A stretch of 64,000 bases of DNA from Solenopsis invicta (GCF_016802725.1 NC_052676.1:9642436-9706435), one strand, 5' to 3'. Positions 1 to 14,589 are shown, counted from the stretch's first letter. Made by a program: numbers and translations. Notes: generated by a model not told the origin, from the sequence alone.

Positions 1-49
1 AACATTATTAAAGATTATTAAACTAATGTTGAGTTATTCAAATTTGTAG

Positions 50-3000
50 TGTGACGTTTTGAAGCCACTGTGGATTTGCCTGCAATGTGGAGAGCAAGGC
101 TGTGGCAAAGAACAAAAGCAACACGCTGTTGAGCACTACAGAAAGCCTCACAGTGACTGTCATTGCATGGTGACGGATTCTCATCATTGGAGCGTTTGGT
201 GCTATCAGTGTGAAATTGAAGTTCATGCCAACAGTAGGTGAGTTAAATGATAAGCTAAATGATTTAATATAAGAAGAATATATTTACAAATATGCACGTT
301 TGTACGTTTTGTTTTTTAGAAAAAAGCTGCTGGAAACTGTAGAGTTTGTCAAAAAGTGTGTCAATATTCCACAAATATCTCAACAACCAAAAATGCCAGC
401 GATTCAGTGCCAAAAAGAGATGATAGTTGATGTACAGGAGAAGGAGAAGCATAAAATGTTAAACAATCTTCCTAAAGTCGGGGTATGTGAATATGTTATA
501 TGAGACATTGCCAGGATTGCTATAAATTTGGAAAACCAGGAAAAATCATTGAAAGAAGGGTGTGTTATGAAGAAGTTTGCTTTTGCTATACTCAGGGAAA
601 ATAAAACGAACATTTCTCATCGTAAAGAATTCGGTGATGCTAATTAAAATTACGTCACATGACGGACAGATATAGAAAGTTTCGTGAAGTTATTGATGTC
701 ACCTACTTTGCTAAATCATATAAATGTTTTAAACTTATAGTTAGTGGTACACACTCATAAACCATAAAACAAAATATTTAATGTTAAAATGGACACACTG
801 AATTAATTATATACCTAATACATTAATTATTGTAAATAAATTTTGTTTTTAGAACAACTAATCTCTATGTTGCAACGAAACTTTACATAAATTATTTTGA
901 ATACTTAACATACATATAAAATTTACTTATACATGTACAACTATGCAAGTTTTTATCATTATTTTTAAATTATATTTCCCCTAGAGCACATTTCTATTTT
1001 TTATTGAAATAATTTTTTATCTAAATAGAAAATTGTAAAATTTTTTGTATTACTTTCAAATGCAATATAGACAATTAGTAATTTTTTCATAATTTTTTTA
1101 TTAATTTGAAAAAATGTGTAATATATATAATGTATAAAGTAATAGGAGAAGAGAGATATGTAATGATATTAAAAATTTAATTAAAGAATTTTTTAAATCA
1201 TGCAATAGGGTTTAGCAAATCTAGGAAATACCTGTTTCTTCAATGCCGTACTTCAGTGTCTAGCGCAGACACCTTATTTGGTGAAGGTGCTGGAGGATCT
1301 ACGTTTGCCCGGGAAGAAATTTGTCTTCCCCGGTGGTAAACACAAACCTATTGATGCTGAAGAGGAAGTAGAACTGGTATGTTTAGTTCTCATTAAAATT
1401 ATTTGTTATTTTAATATTTTTATGGCATGCTAGTTAATTTACAAAAGGAGATCTAAATATGTATCTCGCGGATTTTTGAAAGTTTGGTATAATATGAAAA
1501 TATAGAATTTAATATTGTAAAAGTAGCTCAAAAGACTTTTAAAAAATGCTAGATATATTTTTACAATAAAAGTTGAAGTGTAAAAAAGGCTAATAAAACA
1601 AGTATAAATCAATATCGAAAATGTATGGGATTACAAAATGAAAAGAATTTGTATGTGTAAAAACCGGTAATATTTAATAACAATGAAGCTTACAAATCCT
1701 TCAAAATTAATTTTAGACGTTTCGCGCTATACAGAGCCTTAAAACTGTATTATGTATACTGTATGACAAGACAAAGAGAGACATATTGTGCTTCCTTTAA
1801 ATTTTAAATTATTGTGTTGAATTTTTGAAACTTTTGTCACCATATTAAATCCGCTATTTTCAATTGAACAATTGTAATTACACAGCAATAATTAGAGACT
1901 TATAAAATCACCAAATATCGATTTTTATATTATTTACACGCATTTAAAAAATTTTTGTCTTTAAAATTTTATAGGATCGGCCATTTTGATTTGTTTATTC
2001 CTGAAATCGGCGTCCAAAAGAAAAAAACACAATGCGCAGTAACTGCAGGCAAAGCGCTACATCTTAATTGGAGATTACATTCTCCATAGCTTTATTGTTT
2101 AATTATCAGATATTAAAGCTGTCTAATAAACTATTCAATAAATGCATTAAATTTCTACTGGAATAATTTTAAATATAATTTTACAGGATTGTAATTTATA
2201 AGATTGTTTTATATGTTATTTAAAATTTTGAATCTTTTAGATTTAAAGTTTTCGAATACTTTACATATCTCTAAAATAAAGCAACATAATTTATGAATAA
2301 ACAAATAGTTGAATTATTAGATACGTCAACTAAAACAAGTCAAGTTTATTATCAAGTTTATAATCAATAAATCACTTGGTCATCAAATAAATCAATCAAG
2401 TTTGTGTTTGATAAACTGATAACATCATATCTAATGAAATAAATTGATCAAAATTAAGAAAATATGTTAATATTATCAAAAATTTACACATAAGAAATAA
2501 TAATTAAAAGGCCGTCTCATATTTATGTTTAAAATAATTAAAAATTTTGCATTTATTTTTTTCTTGAAGAAAAGAATCATTTATATATTTTTTTTATTTG
2601 TCTGCCAGCCACCAATCGAGGGGACCTTGGAGCGATGGGGCAGTTTCACATCGATTCTCTGCGAAACCCTGTCAAAGATGCAAAACACTAACGGTCATCA
2701 AACTTATACTCCTTTGAATCTTCTCTGTAAACTCAGAAAAAAGACAACGCAATGTGTGGATGGTGGACAGCATGATTCACATGAGTTTCTTCGACACTTG
2801 TTGGAAATAGTTCGGAATGAAGATCTACGGGTAAGCCAAAAAGCTCTCTTAATTAAATGTTTTGCTTTAAATGTTTTTTAAAATAATTTTGCCAGAATCG
2901 ACATTACTTTTTAGAATATTGAAGGGATTTGAATGGCCAATAACCATAGGGAAGAGAATATGCTAAAAAAAGACTAGGTTACAACTTTACACTTAAAATT

Positions 3001-6000
3001 CTATAGTTTTTTTTTTATTGAATTTGCATTTGCATTTAGGTTACACATTCTAGATTACAGATGCTCACTATTTTTGCTGAGGAAACAGATTTCAAATTTT
3101 GGCTATTGTTTGTGGACCAGACTACCTTTAATATAAAGTTTTCTCTAAGAAAATGTGGTGGGGATATTCAAATTGTGTGCGAGAGTGACAGCTTGGAAAC
3201 GTCTGTTTTACTATCGTTTTTATTAATGATAATATTACTAAAGTGAGACAGATATTTTCGAACAGCACGTAGCTGTGACTTTCTCATAGTTCAGCCATCC
3301 TCATTATCTTACGGCTCATTCGAGTATGTAAATCTCAATGATTAATCTACAACTTCCCGAGATAAATTCTTTAATGGCAGTTTTCTGAGATTGGAAATGT
3401 ATGGATCGGAAGTTGCCATGAGATTGAAAACATTTTCTATTGTTTTTCTTGAATACTTTCAACAGAAGTTTTCACAATATCTTTTGATATCTTTGTTGCG
3501 AGCTTTTTGCGCATTTTCTGCTAATTGATCGATAGGTAATAATGCATGAACTATTATTTAGAGATCATAAATTAGACTATGTATCATAGACATACCACGG
3601 GTACAGTTGGATAAATTTTCTTGCAGTTTTCATATTTTTCAAATTTATCATAATTTATTTCATAATCACTCGAAATCATTTGTAGACTAACGTAGAAGTG
3701 TGTAATTAAATCTTTATCCAACTCTGATATGAACACAGCCAAGTTTGCCAAAAAGCGCTGATCTTATTATTTATACTTCCATGTCCATGCTTTGAGTGAT
3801 TGATAGTTAATCCCAGGTTTGATCTGAATTCTTTTTGAATAATCTTTTTGCTATCATCTTATTTTCCGCACTAGATGTTTGTTATTTTTAATGCCAAATT
3901 TGTAGGATAAATGCAAACATTATTCAAATAAACATATTAAAATTTTATATGTTATTTTACAGAGATATCAGAGTATAATACTGAAGGAGGTCGGACTGAG
4001 CGGAAAGACGAAGCCGGAATGCGTGGAGAAGGGTTTAAAATCTCGCGTGAAATTCTACGGCAATCAGGCTAACATGCGATTGTTGGGACCGGAAGCGGTG
4101 TTCCGTGGCGTGTTGGTGTCTACCTTGGAATGTCTGGATTGCCATCACTCGTCACAGCGCACTGAGCCATTTCTAGATTTAAGTGTACCCGTCACGGCAG
4201 ACAAGCCGCAGCCTCCACTGTTGAAGTAAAGAGAAACTTCTGTATTTTTTTAGATTACGATAATTAATTTTATTAATTTATAAAACGGTATATGATTAAC
4301 TTGATACATAGAAGGAAAAACAGTGAATTTGAGGACGCCTTCGACATGATGAACGTTCAGCAGCGTGACTATCAAACGTCCGACACACCGTGGAAGCAAT
4401 TGAAGAAGGAGAAAAAAGCTGCCAGGAAAAATCGAAAGAATAAAAGGCACGAAAATCATAATAATTCTAACGCATTAGTGGATCTGAATAATCCCGCGGA
4501 AGAAAACAATGATAACGTACTGAAGTCAGGTATAGCTCTTTTTCCCTTTTGTTACAAACACGTCGGTATGCATAATCAATTCTTATTTCAAGATCATCCT
4601 AAGTAATGTCTTAAGATGTTAATATGGCTCCGTGATTGGTTGATGACATTTCAAGATAGTACTTAAAATGGTCTTAAATATAAGAATTGTGTATGAATAC
4701 CAGCCATAGAGAATTTATAACAATTCGAATTGTTTATGTAATATACAGATGTTTTGGAAGGAAAATATTTTCCCAATTTCAAAATCAAGGTATTGTTCAG
4801 GATCAATATTAAGATTTATTACTCAGAAAGGGAGGATTTAGAATTTTCAGGGAATTTCTTTTTTACCCTTAAACATTTTGTTGGTGCTTAGCGAAATGTT
4901 TGGAATTTTATTTTTAAATTTAAATTTTTAATTCTATCTTTCTGACAAAATTGTTTTCTTGATAATGCAAATTGTTAACATTCTATTAACAATAAGTCTG
5001 GCATTCACATTCATCTATGGTACATTCTCATGTGACTCGTTAATTTTTTTATTTAAAAAATTGATAATAAACATCGTTCTAAATTAGTGTTTAATCTTTC
5101 GAATTCTGTATTTTTGATGAGCTAGATTCATGTATTGCGAACAGATCGTTATTAGAGTTTTTATAATGAAAATTAAATAAATAAAATAATAATTTTTGAT
5201 TGGTTCCTTATATTCGTCATAATATGTAATAGCCAAGCAACTATGAATTTTAAACATAACATTAAAAAAAAAGAAACAATAGTTAATACAACAGTGCTAT
5301 GCAGCTTATATGTTATTTTCCGAGTAGAAATTCAACTAGCTTCTACCTGGCAACTGGCCAGGAATTTTAGTAATTTTTTGGCCAGTTTAACTGGCTAGAA
5401 ATTGACTGGTTTGAGAACTTGCTTTGCCAATAATAATAATAATAATAATAACAATGAATAATAAAACCAGCTAGCTTTTAACAAGATTTTGATTAGTATT
5501 TAACCAATTTCTATCATATAATTTACAATTATTACGTAAAAATTGTATTATGAATTGAAAAAAAATTTATTTTTATTGAGACTCGAACTATTGATTTCGT
5601 TATTGTGAGTTACGTGAGTGACTATTGTTGATTTTTGCGGTCTTTGAGAAAACGTCACATAAAACTTACTCATAAATCGTTTGGGATTCTTTAATTTCGA
5701 TTTTTTTGAAAATGTTTGAGTATTGAACTTTCTTCTTTTGATTAATAAAGGTTTATACTAAGACGAACGGTTAATGCATATCTAGAGGCAGGTGATGATA
5801 ATATGATTGCGGACTGCGATATCGTAAATTGATTTTCTCCTATAAGGTAGAGAAACTATTGTACATATAATACTATTTTAAGATGAAAAATTGTTAATTT
5901 ACTGACGATGATCTAAATGGGTCGAAAATTGTAAACAAATTTATGTTTTTGTAAGATAAATAACGACAACACCTGGCCATGCTCCTTGATAAATTGTTAT

Positions 6001-9000
6001 TTCATATTAAGAGTTATTCACACAAACAATATCATCAAAATTCGAGGACCAAAAAGCAAGCAAGGCAATAACTCATTTACTGACAAATTTTTTTCTGCAA
6101 TGTTACTGACACAAGAAACTGGCCATTAAATATTGATCAGTATTTTTTACGTTTTTCTGGACAAGAACTGCTAGGACAGTCGATATTTACTTATCATTGA
6201 TTCTTATCGAGTTTCTGACTAAGTAAGAATCTTACATAAAAACTGCCCAGTACTTTCCAACTTTTTATTATGCAAAAACTTTATAGCATTATTTACTTAT
6301 CATTTTTACTTCTTAATTTCTGGTCAGAAACTGATCAAGAAACATTGACTAGATCAAGAAACATTTTCAAAGTTTTTGCTAAATGGAATATGTTAATATA
6401 TATACATTAGTATCAGTGTGTCATTTAATTATTAATCGATAATATTGATATATAATACATCATCTACTATAGTAGTAACCTAAATGATAAAATTAGTGCT
6501 ACTAACGTTAATTTAACTGTATATGATAGCAATTCTTACCTCTTATTATAGGAACTTTAATTATTATATTCTATTTAATTCATATTATTTTGTTATTTCT
6601 CAAATTGATAATTTTATTTTAAAATTTGATAATTTTATTTTCAAAACTGAAGTAACTTCTTAAGTTTATATTAAAATATAAAACTTAAAATATAAAATAT
6701 AAAATATAAAATGGTTTTTTTGTAGTTGTATAATTAAGAAACATTTAAAGATGCAATAAGATAAATGTATTTCAAAGCATTAAAGAATTAAAGATTTTTT
6801 AAATTTTATTTTGAATTTTAAATAAAATTCCTGAAAAAATCTAGGAAATCTTCTAGAATATATATTTTTTTTTTAATAAAAAGAACAGAACATTATTTAA
6901 AAATCAATATTCTTGTAAATACTTTTGTGTAAAAAAAATTATTTTTAGAAGAGAGCGACGCTGATGTGGAAGACAACATTGAGATAGATAATTCTCATCC
7001 GGAGATCGGAGAATCTGGTTATAGTTCAGAGAAGGCATCCGCCGTCACTACTCCTGTGTCTCCCTCTGATCGCCATCATCGTCATCATCCAAATGACGAC
7101 TTCAGTAACGCAGTCAGCCTGGAGGACGATAATCTAGATAACAATCTAGATCCAGCACAAGTTAGACATCCAATGAACATTAACGCGTTAACTAGCTCTA
7201 GTCCAACTGATGTGTCGATGACGGACTTGACTCAAATCAGGATACCATTCGAGAAGATTGACAGAAATGTTGGTACGGTCAGTTCTGAGAATGAAGCGTC
7301 GGCCGCGGCTTTGACTGGTTCCATGATCGTCAACTCCGACGTTACGAGTCCTGAAGTTCCCACCGCGAGTTTAAGTAGTTCTGCCGCTTCTAAGGAGAGT
7401 CCCACTAGCCCTATCAACGACGAGGAAGTCGCAGAAAGGTCGGATATCTAAATGCTTAAACGTTTAAAATATAAAAATTTTAAATGTATTCTCAGTTTTT
7501 TAATCTTGAAAAGTTGAGCTTGTTATGGAAGGGTTACGAAAAAGCTTATTTTTGTTGTATTAGGGGAAAGTAAAATGAACATTATTTCTTATAGTTTTTG
7601 AAGTGAGGAATCCGATGGCGACAGTTAAAATTACGTTACGTTATGGGAACACATAGAAAATTGCATTTAAATCTGGCAAAACGTGGCTTTATAGTTATTC
7701 GCGAGACGGATCGATATGCTATACATATTGATGGTGCATGGTATGACACATTACGTTTTATATTAAAAATATAGAACTTCTTATAAAAATGCTATATTTA
7801 ATGGCGAAAATATTAGCATCGTTCGTATGATTGCATATGAAGATATTCGAGGAGCATGCCTTGATAGTCGAATTGATAGGACACCCGTCCGGAATACTGA
7901 GTAATCCAGGTTCAAATTTTGGCTGAGGTGTTATTTTTTTACAATAAAATTTTTCACATTTTTTCTGAAGAGACTGGATCTTATAGATGCTTGTAAAGCA
8001 TTAAATATTATGTATTCCGGTTTCATGACTGTGTTTCAAGTCCGATTAATATGCGGCGTGCAGTTTGAACAAATTGGAGTTTGTAAAAAGGAAAATTATC
8101 ATTCAGGACTAAAAACAGCTGTGATTGATATAGAGTTGCTAATCTTATGCTTAATTTTATTAGTTTGATGTAATTTATTATTGTAAAATTTTTTAATTTG
8201 AATATTTTAAATCATTAAAATTTTGTAATATAATTTTGAATTGTAATTTTGCTTTATTACAATTTGGTCTATTGATCATAGAAGAATAGAAGTATTATTA
8301 GCTTTCCGCTTAATACATTCAATTTTCATTGAAATTATCTTTTTTTTGTAGACAACTCAAGAATTACATTTTTTTTATGTCATTTTTTTAGCAAATGAGC
8401 GATATATTATTAATCATAAACTTATTCTCAAGATGTAATTAAATTCTTATATTATGTGAAAATACTGAAACATTTTAAATCTTGAGTTTTCTATAAATTT
8501 TTGAATTTTGAATCAGTATTTAATCGATTCTTATATTTAAGACCATCTTAAGGCGATGCTAGAGTCGTCAGTTTTATCAATGAACTCGATTTAGATACGT
8601 ACGATTTATCAGGTTGGTCAGAAAGTCTTTTCGTATTTTGAATCTCTGTAGTTGGCATACTTCAAAGTAATCCACGAGAGTGCAGGGAAAACGCGATTAT
8701 TTTTAATTTACCTAATCTCGCTGCACAAACTGTTGCAAACGGAAAGAGCCTGTGAACTATTACTAGTTTATAATAAAATCACAAAATAGAGTTTTTAAAG
8801 TAGGTCAATTTTGTTGTACGATATGAATTTAAAGGGGCGTGAATGCGTCTCAGACTCATCAAAAGTGTAAAGCTTTCGGTCAAGACGTAATTACCGTCAG
8901 GTCATGCCAATGTTGATGTAAAAAATTTATATTTATTTATTTTAAGTATGTGATGGGTTATGCGTGGAATTGTCCACTGCTGAGCTCCTATGAAGAAACC

Positions 9001-12000
9001 AAACGATCGATACGGATCTTTACTGTCAGCACTTGGAAAGAGTTCAGACAAAACTCAAGGCGCTCCGGCTCCAACTTGTCAACCGTAAAGGTATCGTCTT
9101 CTACCAGGACAACGCTCGCTCTCATGTGAGCCTATCCACGTTGAGAAAAATCAGAAATCTTAAAATTCTTGGGAACTTTTCGAATATCCACTATACTCCC
9201 ATGACCTCGCGCTATCCGATTATCACTTTTTCGGACTCCTGCAAAATTTTCTTAATGCTTCTGACTTCCTAGTTGAGAACTCCACGTTGATGATGGCGAC
9301 ATAGTATTGTGGAAAAAATTAGAACTAATAGGCATGAAATGTGACACGTTGACGAAATTTTATCTTGCATGTCATTTCGTTATTATGTTTTATTATGAAA
9401 ATGAACTGACTTCTCTCGCATTTACCAATTTTCTAAAAATAGACCGCAAGTAAAATTTTTTTGAATTTTATACATAAAAGTATATTTTTCATTCTTTTTA
9501 ACAACTATCCGTGTGTTTTCCTGTTTGAATAGGTTCACTTTACTTACGCTTTTTACTATTTACTGTCTGTTAGGCGGAAAAGGGATAGTTAAATTCCATT
9601 TTTACAAGTGTTTTAAAGCGATCTTATTAATCTATTTTATCCAAATTTTCTTTATTTACAAATGCCACGGCTGAAACTTCAGCTTAATCGTGTGTTTTCC
9701 TGTTTGAATAGACTTCATTTCACGGGCTTTTTACGACTATTTACTGATTGCCAAGGGAGAAAAAGATAATCGATTTTTACAAGAGTTGTAAAGTGATTTT
9801 ATTATTCTGTTTTATCCAAATTCTCTTACAAATGCCACGGCTAAAACTTTTACGTGTTATTTCTTGCTTATGATGTCACGACTTCAATATAGCCGTGCGA
9901 GGAGTCAGGAGTCTAACGGGAAAAAAATTCAATTCAGCGGATAAAGTCCAAAAAGAATTGGAGTGTTTTTTTTAATTCTAGAACTAGTGCTTTCTTCAAG
10001 GACGGAATTTTTAAGCTTGTAAATTGGTGGCAGGAAGTCAGTAGACAAGGCGGAGATTATATTGATGATTAAAATAAAAGTGCTTTTCGTGAAAAAATTT
10101 TGTTTTTTTTTGCGTAAAAGGCGAAAAGACTTTCTGATCAATTTGATACATACGTAAATATCAATAGATCCCTATACACTATTACATCGAGATCTCACGT
10201 ATACATGTAAAATTTATGAAACATTCTATTCTGTTAAATTAGGCTTCTCGACTTAATTCTAACGTTTCAACATTATTTATTCTATATCTGGCTCTGCCTT
10301 TATTTCGCACAAAAAACCTGTATAACGTTTCTGTGAAGTAAATGTGTCTGTGAATTGACAGTTTTGGTCGCCGTATTGAAGTAAAAATCGATAAAATGTA
10401 ATTTAAAAATGTTTTCTTGTTTTTAGCAAAAAGTGGACCAAAACCACAGATGTTAGTGTGTGTTTTAATACTGTAAAAGAAATTATATTTCTGTAAAATC
10501 AAAACGATATATAACTTGTATTAATAAAATAGTATTTTGTTGATAATACTGACGATTCCAGCCTTAAGTATTGTCTAAAGATGTCCAATTATAAGTCCAT
10601 ATTGGCATCTCAAGACATTACTTGAGATAGTAATCTTAAAGTAAGATTTGACTATAAATACCAACTTTAGTGTATGAAAGAGTCCGCATATTTTTATTTT
10701 TTAAACACTTGTGCTTTTGAAAGTTTTATATTTATATTATAGAAATCATAGAAGCAATTAAAAAATTTTAGACGTTATTATTTTTAAAGATTTCTTTAGA
10801 TTTCTAGAATATTAAATTGAGTCTGGTGTTTTCTCAGATTGGACGGTGTTGAGACGTGGATGGCAACTGCTTTAACGAGATATGATCAAAGGAAATATAA
10901 TAATGGAACTTCCAATGGAGACGATCCCGAAGAGCAGGACACGTATAATGAGCTCGGTGATATAATGACGGGAATGTCCAGGCTGGGAATCGCTGGGCAT
11001 CAGTCGCCTATCAGGTACACGACTAAGGAAGGCGAGTGTTCCGTGGAGTCGTGTTTGAATCAATTCACCGCACTGGAATTGATGACAGGAAGTAATAAAG
11101 TCGTATGCGAAGCGTGCACAGCTCGCGAGAAGAAGGTAACGCAAAACGAAAGAAAGTCTTTCCAAATTTCAAAAGAAACTTGATACATTTCAGGAAATAT
11201 GTGAAAACCGTTGTTATCATAATATTCTTTTTGTCTCCTTGCATGAGCCAGAATTAATAACACTATCTTATTTTTGTTTTTCTTTTTCTCAGAATCAGGA
11301 AGGTACATCAAAAATGATATGCACTTCAAGTACCAAGCAATACCTCATCTCTCAAGTACCCCCAATATTGATATTGCATCTAAAGAGGTTTCAAACGCAG
11401 AGAGTCGGCTTCCGAAAGGTTGTCAAGCATGTGTCATTTCCGATATTACTAGACTTAGCACCAGTTTGCACGGATCACAAGAAACCTCGACTTTATGCGC
11501 TTTACGGGGTTGTCGAGCACAGTGGAACTGTTCATGGTGGTCACTACGTCGCTTATGTCAAGGTACACAGAGAAGAACATTCTTATTTTGAGAATATATT
11601 TTTAAATAATATACTATAAATAAAATAAACAATGTTTAAAATACTCAAAGAATAAACAAAAATATATAATAACTAAGAAAATAATTTAAAAAGTACAAAG
11701 AAAAACAAAATAATACTATCAATAATTACTATGATCTTGCGTTGGTGGATCCTGGATTAGACACAACGTAATCTTAAAAAATTTAATATTTATTTATCAA
11801 CAATTGTTGTTGTTTATAAGTTTGTATGCAAAATGTATTTGAAAATGAGCATAAATACATATATTAAAATATATAAAAATGTGATCATATAGAAATAAAG
11901 AAAAATTCAAACGTCACGTATGTACAGTAGAACTTCCTTAACTTTGGCCCTCTATAATCTTTGCATTCCTTCACACGTACTTTCACAAATACTAATATCA

Positions 12001-14006
12001 TACTCCTTCCTTTTATAGAACACCCTTATTACAGCATCAGTCTATCAATCACCGTGTAATTTGTTCGCGTAAGAGACGACGCGTAAGACGCGTACTGTGG
12101 TGAAGGTATTCTATAACTTTGGCATTCCGCTCTTATCGCTTCATAGGGCCAAAGTTAAGGAGACTCTACTGTATTACGTATTTTATATGACATTTTATTG
12201 TTATCAGCAATTTTCTCAACTGTTCCCGGCATTAAAAATATTATTTTTCTCTTTCAAATAACTACATTAAGAAACATTGTAAAATTGATTTTTTAGATCT
12301 CTGCTCGAGGCCAATTTTTGCCGTTTTCATATATCCTCCTTTAATATTTAAATATTTAATAAACTTAAGTGGCTTTTCTTTGTGTTTCTGTGATTAAAGA
12401 ACATTAAAAGTGCGTATAATAAAATGTTATACTATTTTAAAGAATTCTGTAATCTTATTTCGATTTTGAATAAAATTTCTGGAAAATTCAGGAATTTTCA
12501 GAGATTTTTTTTACAAAATTTAGAGTAAATACATTATTTAAAGAATTTATTATTGTTTATTGAATCTTTTATTCATTTTTTTATTAGACGAGACTGCCAT
12601 TATCATCAGACGATCCTCGATGGAAATTTCTTCCCAAGGACAAAGATCTCAAGACAGATAACGAATCAAGTAGTTCAGATTCAGAAGAAGAAGCATCGGC
12701 GAAAGCCGTATCCGTTGTGGAACCACCACCTGGAAGATGGTATTATGTATCAGATTCTCGGTAAGATACTATAAAACATTTATTGTTATTGTAAAACATT
12801 TATCAAAAGACACATGAAAAGTATCAAGATTTAAATGAAAAAAGAGTTTTATTGATTGAATCTAATCAAGTTGACCCATTTACTACATTTTGCAACTATG
12901 TTCAAAAAGGTTGTAAGAAGGAAAACATTTTTATGAAAACATGTAAAATGTATTTCTTTTTTCATGAAATAATTCACTGATAAACATTGAAATATAAGAC
13001 ATAGAAATAGCTTAGAAATAGCTTATTACTATGGTAATAAAATCTTTATTGTTACTAATTTTAAATCTTTAAATCACATTTATTGAGGAACCTTGTCCAG
13101 TGTATCTGCCTTATACCTATTTCAACCAATGCAGATTAGCTTTGATTTTAGTTTAAGTTATTCTTTATCTTTCTTTAGTTTTAAGAATTGAAAAAAGATA
13201 ATGAGTAAATTAAACTGAGATTAAACTTAATTTACATTGATGGAAATGGATATTATTTTCTCTTTAAAAAATGTACTAAAGAATACATGCCCAGTTTTCT
13301 ATTATAACATAATATAAATATATTGTTTCATAAAATTTCACGAATAATATGTACTATGTATTTTAGTTGTTTTTATATCAAGTAGTTTCATTAAATTTTT
13401 AGTAAATATTAAAACAATTCTTTTTACTATGTGACTACACTGCAGAAGTAGGTCTATGTGCTTTAAATTATTTCCAGTAATTCAGTACTGTCTAATTGTG
13501 AAGTATTTTGTCAAAATAATACTATCAGAAATTTACAGTAATTTTTACTGAATGCTTTCCTTAGTAATTTCAGTAATACTTTTCTGTAAGAATATAAGGT
13601 ATTAACTTTCTATTAAGTTAGTTAAAAAGATTATTAGATTATCTGATTCTAAATAAAATTAATATCATAAAGATTATAGAATTAATTCCAAAAATCGCGT
13701 TTTTTGTTGAAAAAATTAAACGTAATTTTCTAAAAGAAATTTTGTATCTACAAAAACTAATAACATAAATTGCTTCTTGTTATGAAAGAATGTGATAAAA
13801 ATGATTATACTTTTCTGCTAATTTATTTCATGTGTGTGTGATAGAAATAATTAAATTTAATTATTACACTTTTATTACTTATTTTATCATTACTTCAATA
13901 TTTATTAATTGTCACTTTTTGTGTCTATTTTAGGGTATCAGAAGTAGATGAAAATACAGTGCTACAAAGTCAAGCGTATCTGTTGTTTTACGAGAGGATT
14001 CTCTGA
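50..14006 (+). CDS. USP16: Ubiquitin carboxyl-terminal hydrolase 16/45-like (5' end outside window)
   Basis: Eleven exons join in frame: 50-237, 320-482, 1209-1376, 2609-2830, 3963-4225, 4312-4529, 6949-7438, 10838-11135, 11293-11562, 12588-12760, 13934-14006 (stop TGA 14004-14006). They give 841 residues; the start lies upstream. Visible in order: the C-terminal part of a zinc-finger UBP domain (CxxC...GC G, H, WCYxC), the Cys box GLANLGNTCFFNA with catalytic Cys near residue 126, the DGGQHDSHEFLRHLL box, CxxC pairs (CLDC, CEAC) of the USP zinc ribbon, an acidic low-complexity insert in exon 7, the VPPILILHLKRF box, and the His box GGHYVAYVK near residue 754. The end, SQAYLLFYERIL, is the typical USP16 tail. 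USP16 deubiquitinates histone H2A and USP45 is its paralogue; the insect gene is normally single. The donor of exon 7 (GTCGGA) is weak but phase continuity supports it. Confidence 0.93.
4565..4701. mobile_element. Small MITE with GGTAT(G/T)CATA ends
   Basis: The left end GGTATGCATAATCAATTCTT and the reverse complement of the right end (GGTATTCATACACAATTCTT) match for about 35 bp with a few mismatches. The core, around AAGTAATGTCTTAAGATG, recurs in reverse orientation near 10541-10662, and a terminal fragment recurs at about 8530-8555. It has no coding capacity. Target duplication is not clear. Confidence 0.55.
7858..7926 (+). repeat. tRNA-like relic (possible SINE head)
   Basis: The stretch carries an A-box-like TAGTCGAATTGATAGGACAC and, about 40 bp on, a B-box-like GGTTCAAATTTTGG, the spacing of a pol III tRNA promoter. 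The 3' side runs into T-rich sequence. It is too diverged for a functional tRNA; a tRNA-derived SINE fragment is the likeliest reading. Confidence 0.35.
8609..10146 (+). mobile_element. Degenerate mariner element in USP16 intron 7
   Basis: The 25-bp ends TCAGGTTGGTCAGAAAGTCT... and its imperfect reverse complement at 10122-10146 define a 1,538-bp element flanked by TA on both sides (8607-8608, 10147-10148). Around 9033-9170 a decayed transposase piece is readable, with the mariner YQDNARSHV-type motif that holds one catalytic Asp. The rest of the transposase is lost or frameshifted. The 3' half carries an internal tandem duplication (about 9510-9673 and 9690-9845). Confidence 0.8.
9510..9845. 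repeat. Imperfect tandem duplication inside the mariner
   Basis: Two copies of about 160-175 bp share the segments GTGTGTTTTCCTGTTTGAAT, CTATTTACTG, TTTTATCCAAATT and ACAAATGCCACGGCT(G/A)AAAC in the same order. The second copy begins near 9690. It lies downstream of the transposase remnant. Confidence 0.7.
10541..10662 (-). mobile_element. Second copy of the small 4.6 kb MITE (diverged)
   Basis: On the minus strand it reads GGTATTTATAGTCAAATCTT and then CAAGTAATGTCTTGAGATGCC followed by AATATGG. This is the same core order as the MITE at 4565-4701. The left boundary is approximate. Confidence 0.4.
11925..12171. mobile_element. pogo/Tigger-like MITE
   Basis: The element starts CAGTAGAACTTCCTTAACTT and ends with the inverted AAGTTAAGGAGACTCTACTG. 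It is 247 bp long and flanked by TA (11923-11924 and 12172-12173). CAGTAGA... ends and TA duplications are known for pogo-group Tc1/mariner elements. No ORF is present. Confidence 0.7.
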
Positions 14007-14589
14007 TTCGATAGAACGAAGCAGAATGAAAATCAACATTGCATTCGTGAGTTGCATTCGCGAGATACATTCACGATTTTCGAGTGAAAGAAAACAGACT
14101 TATAATGAATTTATTAATTCTGCAATTTTTAGCATCACATCGCGCGTTATCAAATGTATGATGTATGTAACTGATTCTGTGTACATTATAAGAAATCTGT
14201 AATTATTAGAAATATTGAAAACTTATTTCTTATCAAAAGTTGTATCTTACGGTTGATTAACGGATATATTATAAACGAGAAATATCCTTTTATAAATTTT
14301 TGCAAAAGTTTAACTCAATTGTCAGGTTGATCAACAAGTTTGTTTCAAATTTTGCGCGTTTGGCATGCTATGGTAATCAACTAATGAGAGAGCTCCAGAT
14401 ATGTTTTGTGTTTTTGAACAAACTTTTCTGAAATTGTGAATACGCCAAGGGAATTTCGCAGGTCTTTCTAAATTCAACCATTTCGACAGAAATCAGACGG
14501 AAAGCTGGAGGACTGGAAGATTCACTTTCGCCATGTAATGCTGTATGGGAAATAAATCTGTTTGGTTTTTCACAAACTTGAAATTACAG

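Larger units (their letters stand above)
483..13933. other. Introns of the USP16 gene: AT-rich, with TE relics
   Basis: The ten introns range from about 80 bp (238-319) to 3.4 kb (7439-10837). Apart from the elements listed separately (small hairpin MITEs, a tRNA-like relic, one mariner, one pogo-like MITE) I see only AT-rich sequence with short microsatellites such as the AAT run near 5430. No second gene or structured RNA was recognised in them. Confidence 0.7.

Noticed and set aside
14440..14580. Possible copia gag-like fragment on the + strand (KFNHFD...W)
   Set aside because: The match is weak, and the neighbouring RT fragment is on the other strand.
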